A stretch of 64,000 nucleotides of DNA, taken from assembly GCF_032248695.1 (NCBI RefSeq), contig NZ_JAVHXC010000004.1, positions 186,001 to 250,000 of the forward strand, written 5' to 3'. Of this stretch, positions 32,857-41,274 are shown piece after piece (within the stretch, counting starts at the first letter, position 1; every line of letters starts with the position of its first letter). A program made the position numbers and the translations under genes. The DNA comes from Dietzia sp032248695. Lineage in GTDB: Bacteria; Actinomycetota; Actinomycetes; Mycobacteriales; Mycobacteriaceae. The notes under the pieces were generated by a model. That model did no database searches. It worked only from the letters and a program-made list of their open reading frames with translations, and had not been told where the DNA came from.

Positions 32857-33845
32857 TGCCCCGACTCACCGATCGCTACATCTCCGAGGTGGTCCGCCAC
32901 CTCCCCGAGGACCAACGCGCCGACATCTCACAGGAGATCGCCGCCACCATCGACGACATGGTGGCGGCCGAACTCGACACCGCCGCCCGTCCCGGCCACC
33001 CCGGACTCGCCGATCCCGCCGCCGCCGAGCACACGGTCCTGCGGCGCCTGGGCGACCCGGCCGAGCTCGCCCGCCGCTACTCGGGTGTCCGCCAGTACCT
33101 CGTCGGCCCCGACGTCTACCCCGTGTGGGCCCGGGTCCTGCGCTGGCTCGCCCCCGTCGTCGGCACCATCGCCGCGGTCGCCGGCGGCATCCTGTACGTC
33201 TCCACGACCCCGACGCCTCAGCTCGGCGATCTCATCGCCCAACTCGTCACGTCCGTCTCCGCCGCCCTGCTCTGGGCGTTCGCCGCGTGGACGCTCGTCG
33301 TGGTGATCATCGAACGGACCACACCGGAGGGCGCACGCAGCGCGCTGTCGCGGTCATCATCCTGGGACCCGGCCGAACTCGACCGCCCGGGACGCGGCAC
33401 CGACACCAGGGCCGACGCGATCGTGTCCCTGGTGCTGCTCGCACTCCTGGCCGGGGTGCCGTTCATCCCGTCGACGTTCCTCTACATCGGCCACCTCAAC
33501 GGGGGCGAGCCGCTGATCAACCCGGACATCCACACCGGGTGGGTCGCCGGCTACCTCGCCCTCATCGGCGCGCTCGCGCTCATCCAGGTGTGGCGCCTGG
33601 CCCGGCCGGGCCCGTCCCGGCAGCGGCTCGCGGTGGAGGTGACGACCGACGTCGTCTTTGGCGTCTACCTCACCGCCCTCATCCTGAGCCAGGAGACGGT
33701 CCTCCACCCGGAGCTCGTGCCCGCCGCCGACGGCAGCGCCACGGCGACCGCGGTCCGCTGGGGGCTCGTCGCCGCGGTCTGGGTGATCGTGGCGTGGGAC
33801 CAGGTCGAGACCGTCCGCACGGCGCGGCGGGCCGCAGACCGCTGA
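32856..33845 (+). CDS. HAAS-domain membrane protein
   Basis: This 329-residue protein has an N-terminal helical HAAS-type signalling domain (TDRYISEVVRHLPEDQRADISQEIAATIDDMV ... RRLGDPAELARRYSG), then about six transmembrane segments. The family is nearly always encoded behind a PadR regulator, as here (1-base overlap). The domain probably transmits a signal into the membrane part, whose transported or sensed compound is unknown. It ends 68 bases before a bidirectional hairpin. Confidence 0.82.
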   Translation: MPRLTDRYISEVVRHLPEDQRADISQEIAATIDDMVAAELDTAARPGHPGLADPAAAEHTVLRRLGDPAELARRYSGVRQYLVGPDVYPVWARVLRWLAPVVGTIAAVAGGILYVSTTPTPQLGDLIAQLVTSVSAALLWAFAAWTLVVVIIERTTPEGARSALSRSSSWDPAELDRPGRGTDTRADAIVSLVLLALLAGVPFIPSTFLYIGHLNGGEPLINPDIHTGWVAGYLALIGALALIQVWRLARPGPSRQRLAVEVTTDVVFGVYLTALILSQETVLHPELVPAADGSATATAVRWGLVAAVWVIVAWDQVETVRTARRAADR

Positions 33846-33913
33846 CGTAGGCCCGGGCCGCCTGACCGTCCGCGCCTCCCCGGGCAGGGCTCCCCGGGCG
33901 GGCCGCGGCAGAC

Positions 33914-33959
33914 GAGAAGACCCCGCCTCCTGCATCTCTGCCGGTGGCGGGGCCTTCTC
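33914..33959. terminator. bidirectional hairpin between HAAS gene and tRNA-Arg
   Basis: A 14-bp stem with one G-U pair (33914-33927 with 33946-33959, gagaagaccccgcc / ggcggggccttctc) has an 18-base loop. It lies 3' of both the plus-strand HAAS gene and the minus-strand tRNA genes. Confidence 0.65.
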
Positions 33960-33966
33960 CCACTTG

Positions 33967-34039
33967 TGCGCCCGAAGGGACTCGAACCCCTAACCTCTTG
34001 ATCCGTAGTCAAGTGCTCTATCCATTGAGCTACGGGCGC
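33967..34039 (-). tRNA. tRNA-Arg (anticodon ACG)
   Basis: 73 bases on the minus strand: acceptor stem GCGCCCG / CGGGCGC, discriminator A, anticodon stem CTTGA/TCAAG with loop CT-ACG-GA, and T-arm with GGTTCGAGTCC. CCA is not encoded. This is the substrate of TadA. Confidence 0.96.
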
Positions 34040-34091
34040 ATCTTCATATTCTTCTGTCGTGCCAGATAGCCGGACACCCGACTCTCCGACA

Positions 34092-34183
34092 TGGCGGAGG
34101 CGAGAGGATTTGAACCTCCGGTCCCCTTTTAGGAGGACAACTCATTAGCAGTGAGTCCCATTCGGCCGCTCTGGCACGCCTCC
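34092..34183 (-). tRNA. tRNA-Ser (anticodon GCU)
   Basis: On the minus strand: acceptor GGAGGCG / CGCCTCC, discriminator G, encoded CCA (34092-34094), anticodon stem ACTCA/TGAGT with loop CT-GCT-AA, and a long variable arm. It lies 52 bases upstream of tRNA-Arg, in the same direction. Confidence 0.96.
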
Positions 34184-34275
34184 TGGAGGCTCTGCGAGCC
34201 AACGAGGATTTACAGTACACATACGCCCCGCCGGTTCGCAAAACGGCCGGACAACAGGCCCGGAACCGCTGGTCC

Positions 34276-34281
34276 TACTCT
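34276..34281 (+). promoter_or_regulatory. -10 box (TACTCT) for the aminotransferase gene
   Basis: TACTCT ends 6 bases before the ATG at 34288, giving a leaderless transcript. Confidence 0.5.
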
Positions 34282-34287
34282 GTAGGC

Positions 34288-35346
34288 ATGTCCCCTGACG
34301 TGCGCAGCGACCTCGACGCGATCCCCGCCTATGTCCCCGGCGCGACCGTGCCCGGCGCGGTGAAACTGGCGTCCAACGAGACCACCGCCGGCCCCCTGCC
34401 GAGCGTGGCCTCCGCGATCGCCGCCGCCGCCTCCGCCGCCAACCGCTACCCGGACATCACCTCCCGCGCGCTCGTCGAGCGCCTGGCGGACTTCCTCGGC
34501 GTGGGCGCCGGGAACGTCACGGCCGGCTGCGGCTCGGTGGCCCTGTGCCAGCAACTGGTGCAGGCGCTGTGCGCGCCGGGCGACGAGGTGATCTTCGGTT
34601 GGCGGTCCTTCGAGGCGTACCCGATCATCTCCCGCATCGCCCACGCCGTGCCCGTGACGGTCCCCAACCGGGCCGACGGGTCACTGGACCTGGACGCGAT
34701 CGCGGCCGCCGTCACCGACCGGACCCGCCTGATCTTCGTCTGTACCCCCAACAACCCGACCGGGCCGGCGGTGAGCCGCTCCGAGCTCGCGACGTTCCTC
34801 GACCGCGTCCCCGAGCGGGTGACCGTGGCGCTGGACGAGGCGTACTACGAGTACGTGCGCGCCGACGACCCGGTCGACGGGGTCGCCGAGGCGATGGCCC
34901 GGCCCAATGTCGTCTCCCTGCGAACGTTCTCCAAGGCGTACGGGCTCGCCGGCCTGCGCGTCGGCTACCTGGTCGGGCCGGCCGAGCTGGTGGTGCCCGT
35001 CGCGAAGATGGTCGTCCCGTTCTCCGTGAGCTCCCTCGCGCAGTCCGCCGCGATCGCCTGCCTCGACGCCGGGGACGAGCTCCGCGCCCGCACCGACGCC
35101 GTCGTCGTCGAGCGCTCACGGGTGCGCGACACCCTGGTCGAGATGGGCCACGCGGTCCCGGACAGTCAGGCGAACTTCGTCTGGCTGCCGCTGGCCGACG
35201 CCGCCTCCGACTTCGACGCCCACTGCCGTGAGCACCGCGTCGTCACACGTTGTTTCGCCGGTGACGGCGTGCGGGTGACGATCGGCGACCCGGAGGAGAA
35301 CGACCGCTTCCTCACCGCCGCGCGGGAATTCGTGACCGGAATGTGA
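34288..35346 (+). CDS. aromatic amino acid / histidinol-phosphate aminotransferase
   Basis: This 352-residue PLP-dependent class I/II aminotransferase is of the HisC/Pat branch. Landmarks are the N-terminal KLASNETTAGPLPSV, YPDITSRALVERLADFLGV, the NNPTG motif (CTPNNPTGPAVSRSE), LDEAYYEYV and the PLP lysine in FSKAYGLAGLRVGYLVG. It most resembles the second HisC-like enzyme (Pat, aromatic aminotransferase) of mycolic-acid bacteria, because it is not next to his genes. With tyrA elsewhere in the window it may complete tyrosine/phenylalanine synthesis, but histidinol phosphate use cannot be excluded. Confidence 0.88.
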   Translation: MSPDVRSDLDAIPAYVPGATVPGAVKLASNETTAGPLPSVASAIAAAASAANRYPDITSRALVERLADFLGVGAGNVTAGCGSVALCQQLVQALCAPGDEVIFGWRSFEAYPIISRIAHAVPVTVPNRADGSLDLDAIAAAVTDRTRLIFVCTPNNPTGPAVSRSELATFLDRVPERVTVALDEAYYEYVRADDPVDGVAEAMARPNVVSLRTFSKAYGLAGLRVGYLVGPAELVVPVAKMVVPFSVSSLAQSAAIACLDAGDELRARTDAVVVERSRVRDTLVEMGHAVPDSQANFVWLPLADAASDFDAHCREHRVVTRCFAGDGVRVTIGDPEENDRFLTAAREFVTGM

Positions 35347-35464
35347 TCCTTCCGGCGGGGTCTCGTGACCTCCCGGCGGCACGATGGGTCGGGTTTGGAC
35401 GCGGCGCCCCGGTGCCGCGCCCGCCCCCGCGACAGGCGCGGGCGGTCGACCCCCAGGAGACGGT

Positions 35465-37210
35465 GTGCAGCAGCGAAGTGTCCGCCGAGAGGCGTACTCC
35501 GCAGCTCTCCACCCCTCCGGACCCGGCCGGACCGCCCCCGCCGTGACCGCCGTCCTCGCCGCGGTCGCCGTGCTGCTCACGCTGGTCTCCGCGCCGGTCG
35601 CCGCCGCCCGGACCAGCGAGACCTCGCGCCCGTGGAGCCCCGCCGCCGAGACCCGGTCCGTACGGATCCTGGGGATCGGCGAGTTCTCCGGCGCCCTCTC
35701 CCGGCCCGTCGGCTTCCAGGGCGAACTGCGGGACGGCTCGGGGAACGTCCGCCCCGCCGGCGGGGGGCCCCACCTCGCCGCGACGATCGACAAACTCCGC
35801 GCCCAGGCCGAGAACACGATCCTGCTCGCCACCGGCGATTCGATCGGTGGGACGGCGCCCGAGGCCGCGCTCCTGGGCGACCGTCCGACCATCGAGTTCT
35901 TCAACCGGCTCGGTGTGGACGGCGCGGGCGTCGGACGCCGCGAGCTGGAGAAGGGCGCCGAGCACGTGCGCTCCCTCGTGAAGCCCGGGTGCGTCACCGA
36001 GGAGGACTGCCGGGTGGACCCGCCCCTGCCGCCCTTCCGCGGCGCGGCGTTCCCGTTCCTGGCCTCGAACGTGATCCCGTCATACGAGGCCGCCCCGACG
36101 TTCCCGTTCACCATCCACCGCATCGGCGACGTGCGGGTGGGCGTCGTCGCGGTCACCGAGCCCTCCGAGTCCCTCCCGGAGACCACGACCCGGCTCGCCG
36201 ATCCCCTCCGCGCGATCGACGAGACGGTGGAGTCCCTGCAGTTCCTCGGGGTGGAGACGATCGTCGCCCTCGTCCACTCGCAGACGGTGCACGGCAACCT
36301 CGATCCCGGCGCCTGCCCCGAGGCCCTCACCGACCTCGAGCTGGTCGAGGACCTCAACCCGGCCGTCGACGCGCTCATCGTGGGCGCCTCCGGCGGCCCC
36401 GCCACGTGCCGCGCCCTCGACGCCGAGAACGACGAGCGGATCGTCGTGGCGCCCGCGTCCCACGGCCGGTCGGTCACCGTGGTCGACCTGGCGATCGACA
36501 CCTCCACCGGCGACGTGGTGCGGCCCCAGACCTCGGCGTTCAACCAGACCGTCAACCTCGACATCGAGCCCGACCAGGGGACGGAGGAGCTCGTCCGCCA
36601 GGCGCGGGCCGCGGCGGCCCCGGACGCCCGCGAGGTCATCGGCACCGCCGACGAGACGATCGACCGGGCCATGAACGCCGACGGCGAGGCCCCGCTGGCG
36701 AACCTCATCGCGGACGCCCAGCTGTCCGCCACGCGCGGCCGGGGCGCGCAGCTCGCCGTCTCCAACCCGGACTCGTTGCGGGTGAACCTCCCCCGCGGAC
36801 CGCTCGACTACGCCACCCTCCACACCGTCCAGCCCTACGGCGACCGCCTGTACCTCGTCACCGTCACCGGCGAGGAACTCCACGCCGCCTTCGATCACTT
36901 CGCCGACGACATCGGCCGCAACGGACCCGCGGTGTCCTCCAACGTCCGCTACACCGTCGACCTGACGCGTCCGGAGGGGTCCCGCGTGACGGAGATCGAG
37001 GTCGACGGCGAGGCGATCGATCCGCGGCGCGAGTACACCGTCGTGGCGAACGAGTTCCTCTCCTCCCCGGAATGGGACGGCTCGGTGTTGGCCGAGCGCG
37101 GGGACCGCCGCGAAGCGGGGTTGACCGATCTCGACGCCCTGATCCGGTACGTCACCGACGAGGGCCCGCTGCGGACGCCCGGCACCGGCCGCGTCCGCGT
37201 CATCGACTGA
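35465..37210 (+). CDS. exported 5'-nucleotidase/metallophosphatase-like protein with degenerate metal site
   Basis: This 581-residue protein begins with a basic N-terminus and a signal-peptide-like hydrophobic stretch (AVTAVLAAVAVLLTLVSAPVAA), so it is exported. The fold pattern is that of bifunctional UshA-like 5'-nucleotidases: N-terminal metallophosphatase, C-terminal 5'-nucleotidase domain (LANLIADAQL, YATLHTVQPYGDRLYLVTVTGEEL). Several metal-ligand motifs differ from the canonical ones: ILGIGEFSG for the usual NDxHG, and GVGRRELEKG for GNHEFD. LLATGDSIGGT and ASNVIP are kept. Catalytic activity is therefore doubtful. GTG at 35465 with an AGGAG element upstream. Confidence 0.82.
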   Translation: MQQRSVRREAYSAALHPSGPGRTAPAVTAVLAAVAVLLTLVSAPVAAARTSETSRPWSPAAETRSVRILGIGEFSGALSRPVGFQGELRDGSGNVRPAGGGPHLAATIDKLRAQAENTILLATGDSIGGTAPEAALLGDRPTIEFFNRLGVDGAGVGRRELEKGAEHVRSLVKPGCVTEEDCRVDPPLPPFRGAAFPFLASNVIPSYEAAPTFPFTIHRIGDVRVGVVAVTEPSESLPETTTRLADPLRAIDETVESLQFLGVETIVALVHSQTVHGNLDPGACPEALTDLELVEDLNPAVDALIVGASGGPATCRALDAENDERIVVAPASHGRSVTVVDLAIDTSTGDVVRPQTSAFNQTVNLDIEPDQGTEELVRQARAAAAPDAREVIGTADETIDRAMNADGEAPLANLIADAQLSATRGRGAQLAVSNPDSLRVNLPRGPLDYATLHTVQPYGDRLYLVTVTGEELHAAFDHFADDIGRNGPAVSSNVRYTVDLTRPEGSRVTEIEVDGEAIDPRREYTVVANEFLSSPEWDGSVLAERGDRREAGLTDLDALIRYVTDEGPLRTPGTGRVRVID

Positions 37211-37289
37211 GCCGCCGCGAAAGTGGGCCGCAGGGCCCGGCGCCCGGCCCACTCCCGGGGGAAGCCCTGGACACAGTTCAGATCAAATA

Positions 37290-37313
37290 TATGATGTGTG
37301 ATGCATGGCACAT
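37290..37313 (+). promoter_or_regulatory. predicted promoter and operator of the mce operon
   Basis: A TATGAT -10 box (37290-37295) in a short AT-rich window overlaps an imperfect palindrome atgtg-tg-atgcat-gg-cacat (37294-37313), which includes the ATG at 37305. This is a plausible TetR-type operator at the start of the mce transcript. Confidence 0.45.
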
Positions 37314-37487
37314 GTGATCGAGACTGCTGATACCGTCCCTGACCCAAGGGAGTCGGTCGCGGACGCCGCCACCGAGGCGGGGCCGGGGCGTGCGACCGTT
37401 GTCCGCCGGTTCGAGACGAAGGGGGAGCTCGTGAGGAGAGCCTTCGCGTGGGAGCCCGAGACCCTGCCCGCCGCCGAGGCGACATGA
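37305..37487 (+). CDS. short TetR-like helix-turn-helix protein (possible gene remnant)
   Basis: This 60-residue ORF ends with ATGA overlapping the first yrbE gene, so it is translationally coupled to it. Residues 17-50 (SVADAATEAGPGRATVVRRFETKGELVRRAF) look like the second and third helices plus helix 4 of a TetR DNA-binding domain. Helix 1 is short and the ligand-binding domain is missing entirely. It may be a decayed mce-linked TetR regulator kept as a coupled leader peptide, or a functional miniprotein. The coupling and AT-rich upstream region argue that it is expressed. Confidence 0.55.
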   Translation: MAHVIETADTVPDPRESVADAATEAGPGRATVVRRFETKGELVRRAFAWEPETLPAAEAT

Positions 37488-38311
37488 GCGCCACCACCGC
37501 CGAGGAACGGCGCACCCCACCGGCTGCGGCCACCCGCGCCGCGGACTCCATGCGCACCCACGGGCGACTGCTGCGCCTGACGTTCCGGTCCACCGCCTTC
37601 CTCGTCACCGACCTCCTGCGCGGCCGGCTCCCCCTGAAGGAGGTCCTGGTCCAGGCGTGGTTCTACTTCTCCGTCTCCGCGCTGCCCGCCGTGCTGGTCG
37701 CCCTGCCGTTGGGCGTGGTGATCGCCGTACAGGTGGGCAGCATGACCGACAGCGTCGGCGCCAACTCGATGGCCGGCGCCGTGGGCGGGATGGGCGTCAT
37801 GCAGCAGATCGCCCCCCTCGCCGCCGCCCTGCTCATCGGAGGCGCCGGCGGCTCCGCGATCGCGGCGGACCTCGCGTCCCGCACGATCCGCGACGAGATC
37901 GACGCCCTCCGCACGATGGGGATCGACCCGCACCAGCGGCTGGTCGCGCCGCGCATCCTCGCGATGCTGCTGGTCGCGCCCATGCTCTCGGTCCTCATCA
38001 TCCTCATGAGCGTGATCGCCAGCTTCGCGGTCGCCTCACTCGGCCAGGGCGTGGCCCCCGGCTCCTACTGGCTCTCGTTCGGCAGCTTCGCGTCCGTGAC
38101 CGACCTCGTGGTCTGCCTGCTCAAAGCCGCCGTGTTCGGGTTCCTCGTCGCCGTGATCTCCAGCCAGCGCGGTCTCGAGGCCCGCGGCGGGCCGAAGGGC
38201 GTCGCCGACGCCGTCAACGCCGCGGTCGTCCTGGGGATCCTCGCCTGCATGATCGCGAACCTCTTCATCACCCAGGTGGTCCTGATGTTCGTCCCGATGA
38301 GGTTCCTGTGA
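37484..38311 (+). CDS. YrbE/MlaE family ABC permease, first of the mce operon
   Basis: This 275-residue inner-membrane permease has five or six hydrophobic helices. The MlaE signature EIDALRTMGIDPHQRLVAPRILAMLLVAP is visible in the middle, and LEARGGPKGVADAVNAAVV near the C-terminus. It forms the channel of the Mce lipid importer with the next gene. The ATPase (MceG/Mkl) that energises it is not in this window. It overlaps the preceding small ORF by 4 bases and the next gene by 1. Confidence 0.94.
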   Translation: MSATTAEERRTPPAAATRAADSMRTHGRLLRLTFRSTAFLVTDLLRGRLPLKEVLVQAWFYFSVSALPAVLVALPLGVVIAVQVGSMTDSVGANSMAGAVGGMGVMQQIAPLAAALLIGGAGGSAIAADLASRTIRDEIDALRTMGIDPHQRLVAPRILAMLLVAPMLSVLIILMSVIASFAVASLGQGVAPGSYWLSFGSFASVTDLVVCLLKAAVFGFLVAVISSQRGLEARGGPKGVADAVNAAVVLGILACMIANLFITQVVLMFVPMRFL

Positions 38312-39228
38312 TGAGCCACCGCCGGTCCGTGAGCCACCAGACCGCACAGCGCCCCGCCGATCACGTCGCCTACGCCGTCCCCGCGCCCCACCGCCCCGGT
38401 CTCATGCGGCTCCGCCGAGCGGGCGACCGCGCGTGGTCTCCGGTCGAGACGCTGGGCGGCTACCTCCAGTTCGTCCTCCTGTCCTTCCTCGGCGTCGGCC
38501 ACGCCCTCCGGCGCCACCGCCGCCACACCATGGCGGTGTTCACCGACCTGACCTGGGGCAACGGCAAGGCCGTCATCGTCGGCGGCGGCGTCGCCCCCGT
38601 CCTCGCGATCCTGGGAGCGGTCGCGGGAACCATGATCGGGATCGTCGGGTTCAACGCGCTCGACATGCTGGGCATGGGCCCGCTCACCGGGGCGATGTCC
38701 GCACTGGCCAACCCGCGCGAGCTCGCGCCGCTCATCGCCGCGATCGGATTCGCCGCGCAGGCCGGCTGCCGCATCACCGCGGAGATCGGATCCATGCGCA
38801 TCTCGGAGGAGATCGACGCCCTCGAGGCCCAGGCCATCCACCCCATCCCCTACGTGGTCTCGACCCGACTGCTCGCCTCGGTCCTCGCGATCATCCCCAC
38901 CTACCTCATCGCGCTGGCCCTCTGCTACGCCTCCTCCCGGCTGACGATCGCGGTCGTCGCGGGATCGTCCGCGGCCTACGACCACTACTTCGACATGTTC
39001 ACCGAGCCCGTGGACCTGCTGTACTCGCTGGCCAAAGTCGTCGTCTTCGTCCTCGTCGTGGGGCTCGTGCACGCCTACCAGGGGTTCCACGCCACGGGCG
39101 GGCCCGAAGGGGTGGGCATCGCGTCCGGCCGCGCCATCCGCGCCAGCCTCGTCCTCATCGTCATCACCGACATGATCCTCACGCTGGCCATGTGGGGACT
39201 CGACTCGACCATCCAGTTCTCCGGGTGA
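38311..39228 (+). CDS. YrbE/MlaE family ABC permease, second of the mce operon
   Basis: This 305-residue protein is the partner permease of the preceding YrbE. It has an approximately 65-residue hydrophilic N-terminus, then five membrane segments and the MlaE motif EIDALEAQAIHPIPYVVSTRLLAS, plus YQGFHATGGPEGVGIASGRAIRASL. The ATG at 38311 overlaps the previous stop (TGATG); the GTG immediately before is in frame. Confidence 0.94.
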   Translation: MSHRRSVSHQTAQRPADHVAYAVPAPHRPGLMRLRRAGDRAWSPVETLGGYLQFVLLSFLGVGHALRRHRRHTMAVFTDLTWGNGKAVIVGGGVAPVLAILGAVAGTMIGIVGFNALDMLGMGPLTGAMSALANPRELAPLIAAIGFAAQAGCRITAEIGSMRISEEIDALEAQAIHPIPYVVSTRLLASVLAIIPTYLIALALCYASSRLTIAVVAGSSAAYDHYFDMFTEPVDLLYSLAKVVVFVLVVGLVHAYQGFHATGGPEGVGIASGRAIRASLVLIVITDMILTLAMWGLDSTIQFSG

Positions 39229-39238
39229 AGGGGCCGTC

Positions 39239-40261
39239 ATGAGCAGCACGCCGCGAGAGAACACGCCCCTCGGCCCCACCCGGGCGGGGCTCAGGATCCG
39301 GGGGATCGCCGTCCTCGTCGTCGTCGCCCTCATCATCGCCGGAACGTGGCAGTCCACCCGCGCCGACCGCACCGGACAGTTCCAGTTCACCGTCACCGCC
39401 GACGGCCTCGGCGACGGTGTCACCCGGGAGACCTCCGTCCGGCTCCGCGGCACCGACGTGGGCAACGTCGTCGACGTGGAACCCATCGGTTCCCGCCGGC
39501 AACTCGTCACCCTCAGCGTCGACTCCGACGACGCCGAGCTCCTCTCCACCTCCCTGCAGACCCGGTTCGTCTCCTCCAACGTGTTCGGCTCCACCGCCTT
39601 CGAACTGATCCCCCAGCCCGGCGGCGCGCCCGTCACCCCCGGGGCGACCCTGCACCTCGGCGACGTCCCCGACCACACGGTCACCACCGTGCTGCGCGAC
39701 TCGGGCCGACTCATGCTCGACGTGGTGACCACCGACCTGTCCCGGGCCCTGCACAGCTCGGCCGACATGACCAACCAGATGGCACCCCTGCTCGCCTCCG
39801 CGCTCCTGGTCCTGCGCAACGTCGCCCGGACACAGAACGAACCCCTGGCCGAGGTGCTGCGCAAGTCCGGCGACATCGCGGAAGGCGTCGAGGCCGTCAC
39901 CCCGTCCGCCCTGGGGGTGCTCTACGACATCTCCTCGGTCGAGGAGCTCGACGACGACGCCCGCACCCGGCAGGCCGCCGCCACCATCACCGAGGTCTCC
40001 AACCTCGTCCTGGCGCTGTCGGGCAACCTCGCCAGTTCCCTCGAACCGCTCGACGGCACGGTCGACATGCTGTTGGACATCCTCATCCCGCTCAACCACG
40101 CCCTCGCCGACGTCCGCCCCGACCACCTCTCCCGCGCGATCGACAGCGCCGACGGCGTCCTGCACCGGGACGGGGACCGGGTCACGCTCGGCGTCGACGT
40201 GGTGCTGGAGTCGTTCCCCGCGTTCCAGGTGCCGCTGCAGACCACCGGAGGTGCCCCGTGA
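39239..40261 (+). CDS. Mce family protein MceA
   Basis: This 340-residue protein has one N-terminal membrane anchor (RIRGIAVLVVVALIIAGTW), an MCE domain (about residues 40-120, with VRLRGTDVGNVVDVEPIG and the late FVSSNVFGSTAFELIPQ) and a long helical part ending the protein. It is the first of six MCE proteins thought to build a periplasmic lipid-shuttling tunnel onto the YrbE pair. Start ATG at 39239, 10 bases after yrbE; the stop overlaps mceB. Confidence 0.92.
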   Translation: MSSTPRENTPLGPTRAGLRIRGIAVLVVVALIIAGTWQSTRADRTGQFQFTVTADGLGDGVTRETSVRLRGTDVGNVVDVEPIGSRRQLVTLSVDSDDAELLSTSLQTRFVSSNVFGSTAFELIPQPGGAPVTPGATLHLGDVPDHTVTTVLRDSGRLMLDVVTTDLSRALHSSADMTNQMAPLLASALLVLRNVARTQNEPLAEVLRKSGDIAEGVEAVTPSALGVLYDISSVEELDDDARTRQAAATITEVSNLVLALSGNLASSLEPLDGTVDMLLDILIPLNHALADVRPDHLSRAIDSADGVLHRDGDRVTLGVDVVLESFPAFQVPLQTTGGAP

Positions 40262-41274
40262 CCACGTCCCGCCAGGCCGCGATCAGGCTCGCCGTGGTGT
40301 TCCTCGTCGTGGTGGCGGTGATCGCCCTCATCGTGCAGGCCATCCAACGGCCCGTCGACGGCTCCACCACCCGCTACCAGGCCGTCTTCGGCGACGTGTT
40401 CGGCCTCAGGGAGAACGCCGACGTCCGCCTGCGCGGTGTCCAGGTCGGCAAGATCACCGACATCTCCCTCTCCGACGACTACCGGGCCGTGGTCGACCTC
40501 ACCCTGCAGGACGACTACCGACTGCGCGAATCCGACCGCCTGCTGGTGAAGATGCAGAACCTCACCGGCCAGCGCTACCTCGAACTGGAACTCGGCGACC
40601 CCGGCGCCCCCGAACTCGACCCCGACCACCCCGTCACCAACACCGTCGACTCGTTCGACATCACCACCGTGTTCAACGGCCTCAAACCCCTGCTGCGCGA
40701 GACCGACCCCGCCGTGTACAACAGCCTCGCCACCAACGTCGCCGCACTCGTCGAGGGCAGCGAGACCAGCCCCACCCCGGTCCTGCGCGACATCGCCACC
40801 CTGGCGACCTACGCCGAGGACCGCGCCCTGCTCATGAGCACGATCCTCGACAACCTCACCTCGCTCGACGCCCAGCTGCGCGGCCGCTCCGGGAACCTGC
40901 AGAACATGCTCGAGGTGTTCCACTCGATCTTCACCCCGCTCGTCACCCGCCTCGGCGAGTTCCTCCAGCTCGTCGAGCTGGGCGCGGTCGAGTTCACCCA
41001 GATCGGAGAGACCGTCGACGTGCTCTCGCGGATCGGCCTCGGCGCCACCGACCGGCACGACGACTTCATCCGCCGCACCGACGAGAGCTACGCCGACCCC
41101 GCCCCCGTGATCGAGGCCTACCGCCGGCTGCCCGGGATCCTCGGCGGCATCAACGCCCTCATCCCCAGGTCCGACCCGCAGCTGCAGTGCAGCAGCGGCG
41201 GGGTGCCCGTCCCGATCGAGGCCGAGGTCCTGCTCCAGGGCCGGCACCTCGTGGTCTGCGAGGAGACGCCCTGA
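40258..41274 (+). CDS. Mce family protein MceB
   Basis: This 338-residue protein has the N-terminal membrane helix (AIRLAVVFLVVVAVIALIVQAI), an MCE domain with VFGLRENADVRLRGVQVGKITDI and MQNLTGQRYLELELG, and a long helical C-terminal half with two cysteines (LQCSSGG ... VVCEE). It overlaps mceA by 4 bases and mceC by 1. Confidence 0.92.
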   Translation: MTTSRQAAIRLAVVFLVVVAVIALIVQAIQRPVDGSTTRYQAVFGDVFGLRENADVRLRGVQVGKITDISLSDDYRAVVDLTLQDDYRLRESDRLLVKMQNLTGQRYLELELGDPGAPELDPDHPVTNTVDSFDITTVFNGLKPLLRETDPAVYNSLATNVAALVEGSETSPTPVLRDIATLATYAEDRALLMSTILDNLTSLDAQLRGRSGNLQNMLEVFHSIFTPLVTRLGEFLQLVELGAVEFTQIGETVDVLSRIGLGATDRHDDFIRRTDESYADPAPVIEAYRRLPGILGGINALIPRSDPQLQCSSGGVPVPIEAEVLLQGRHLVVCEETP

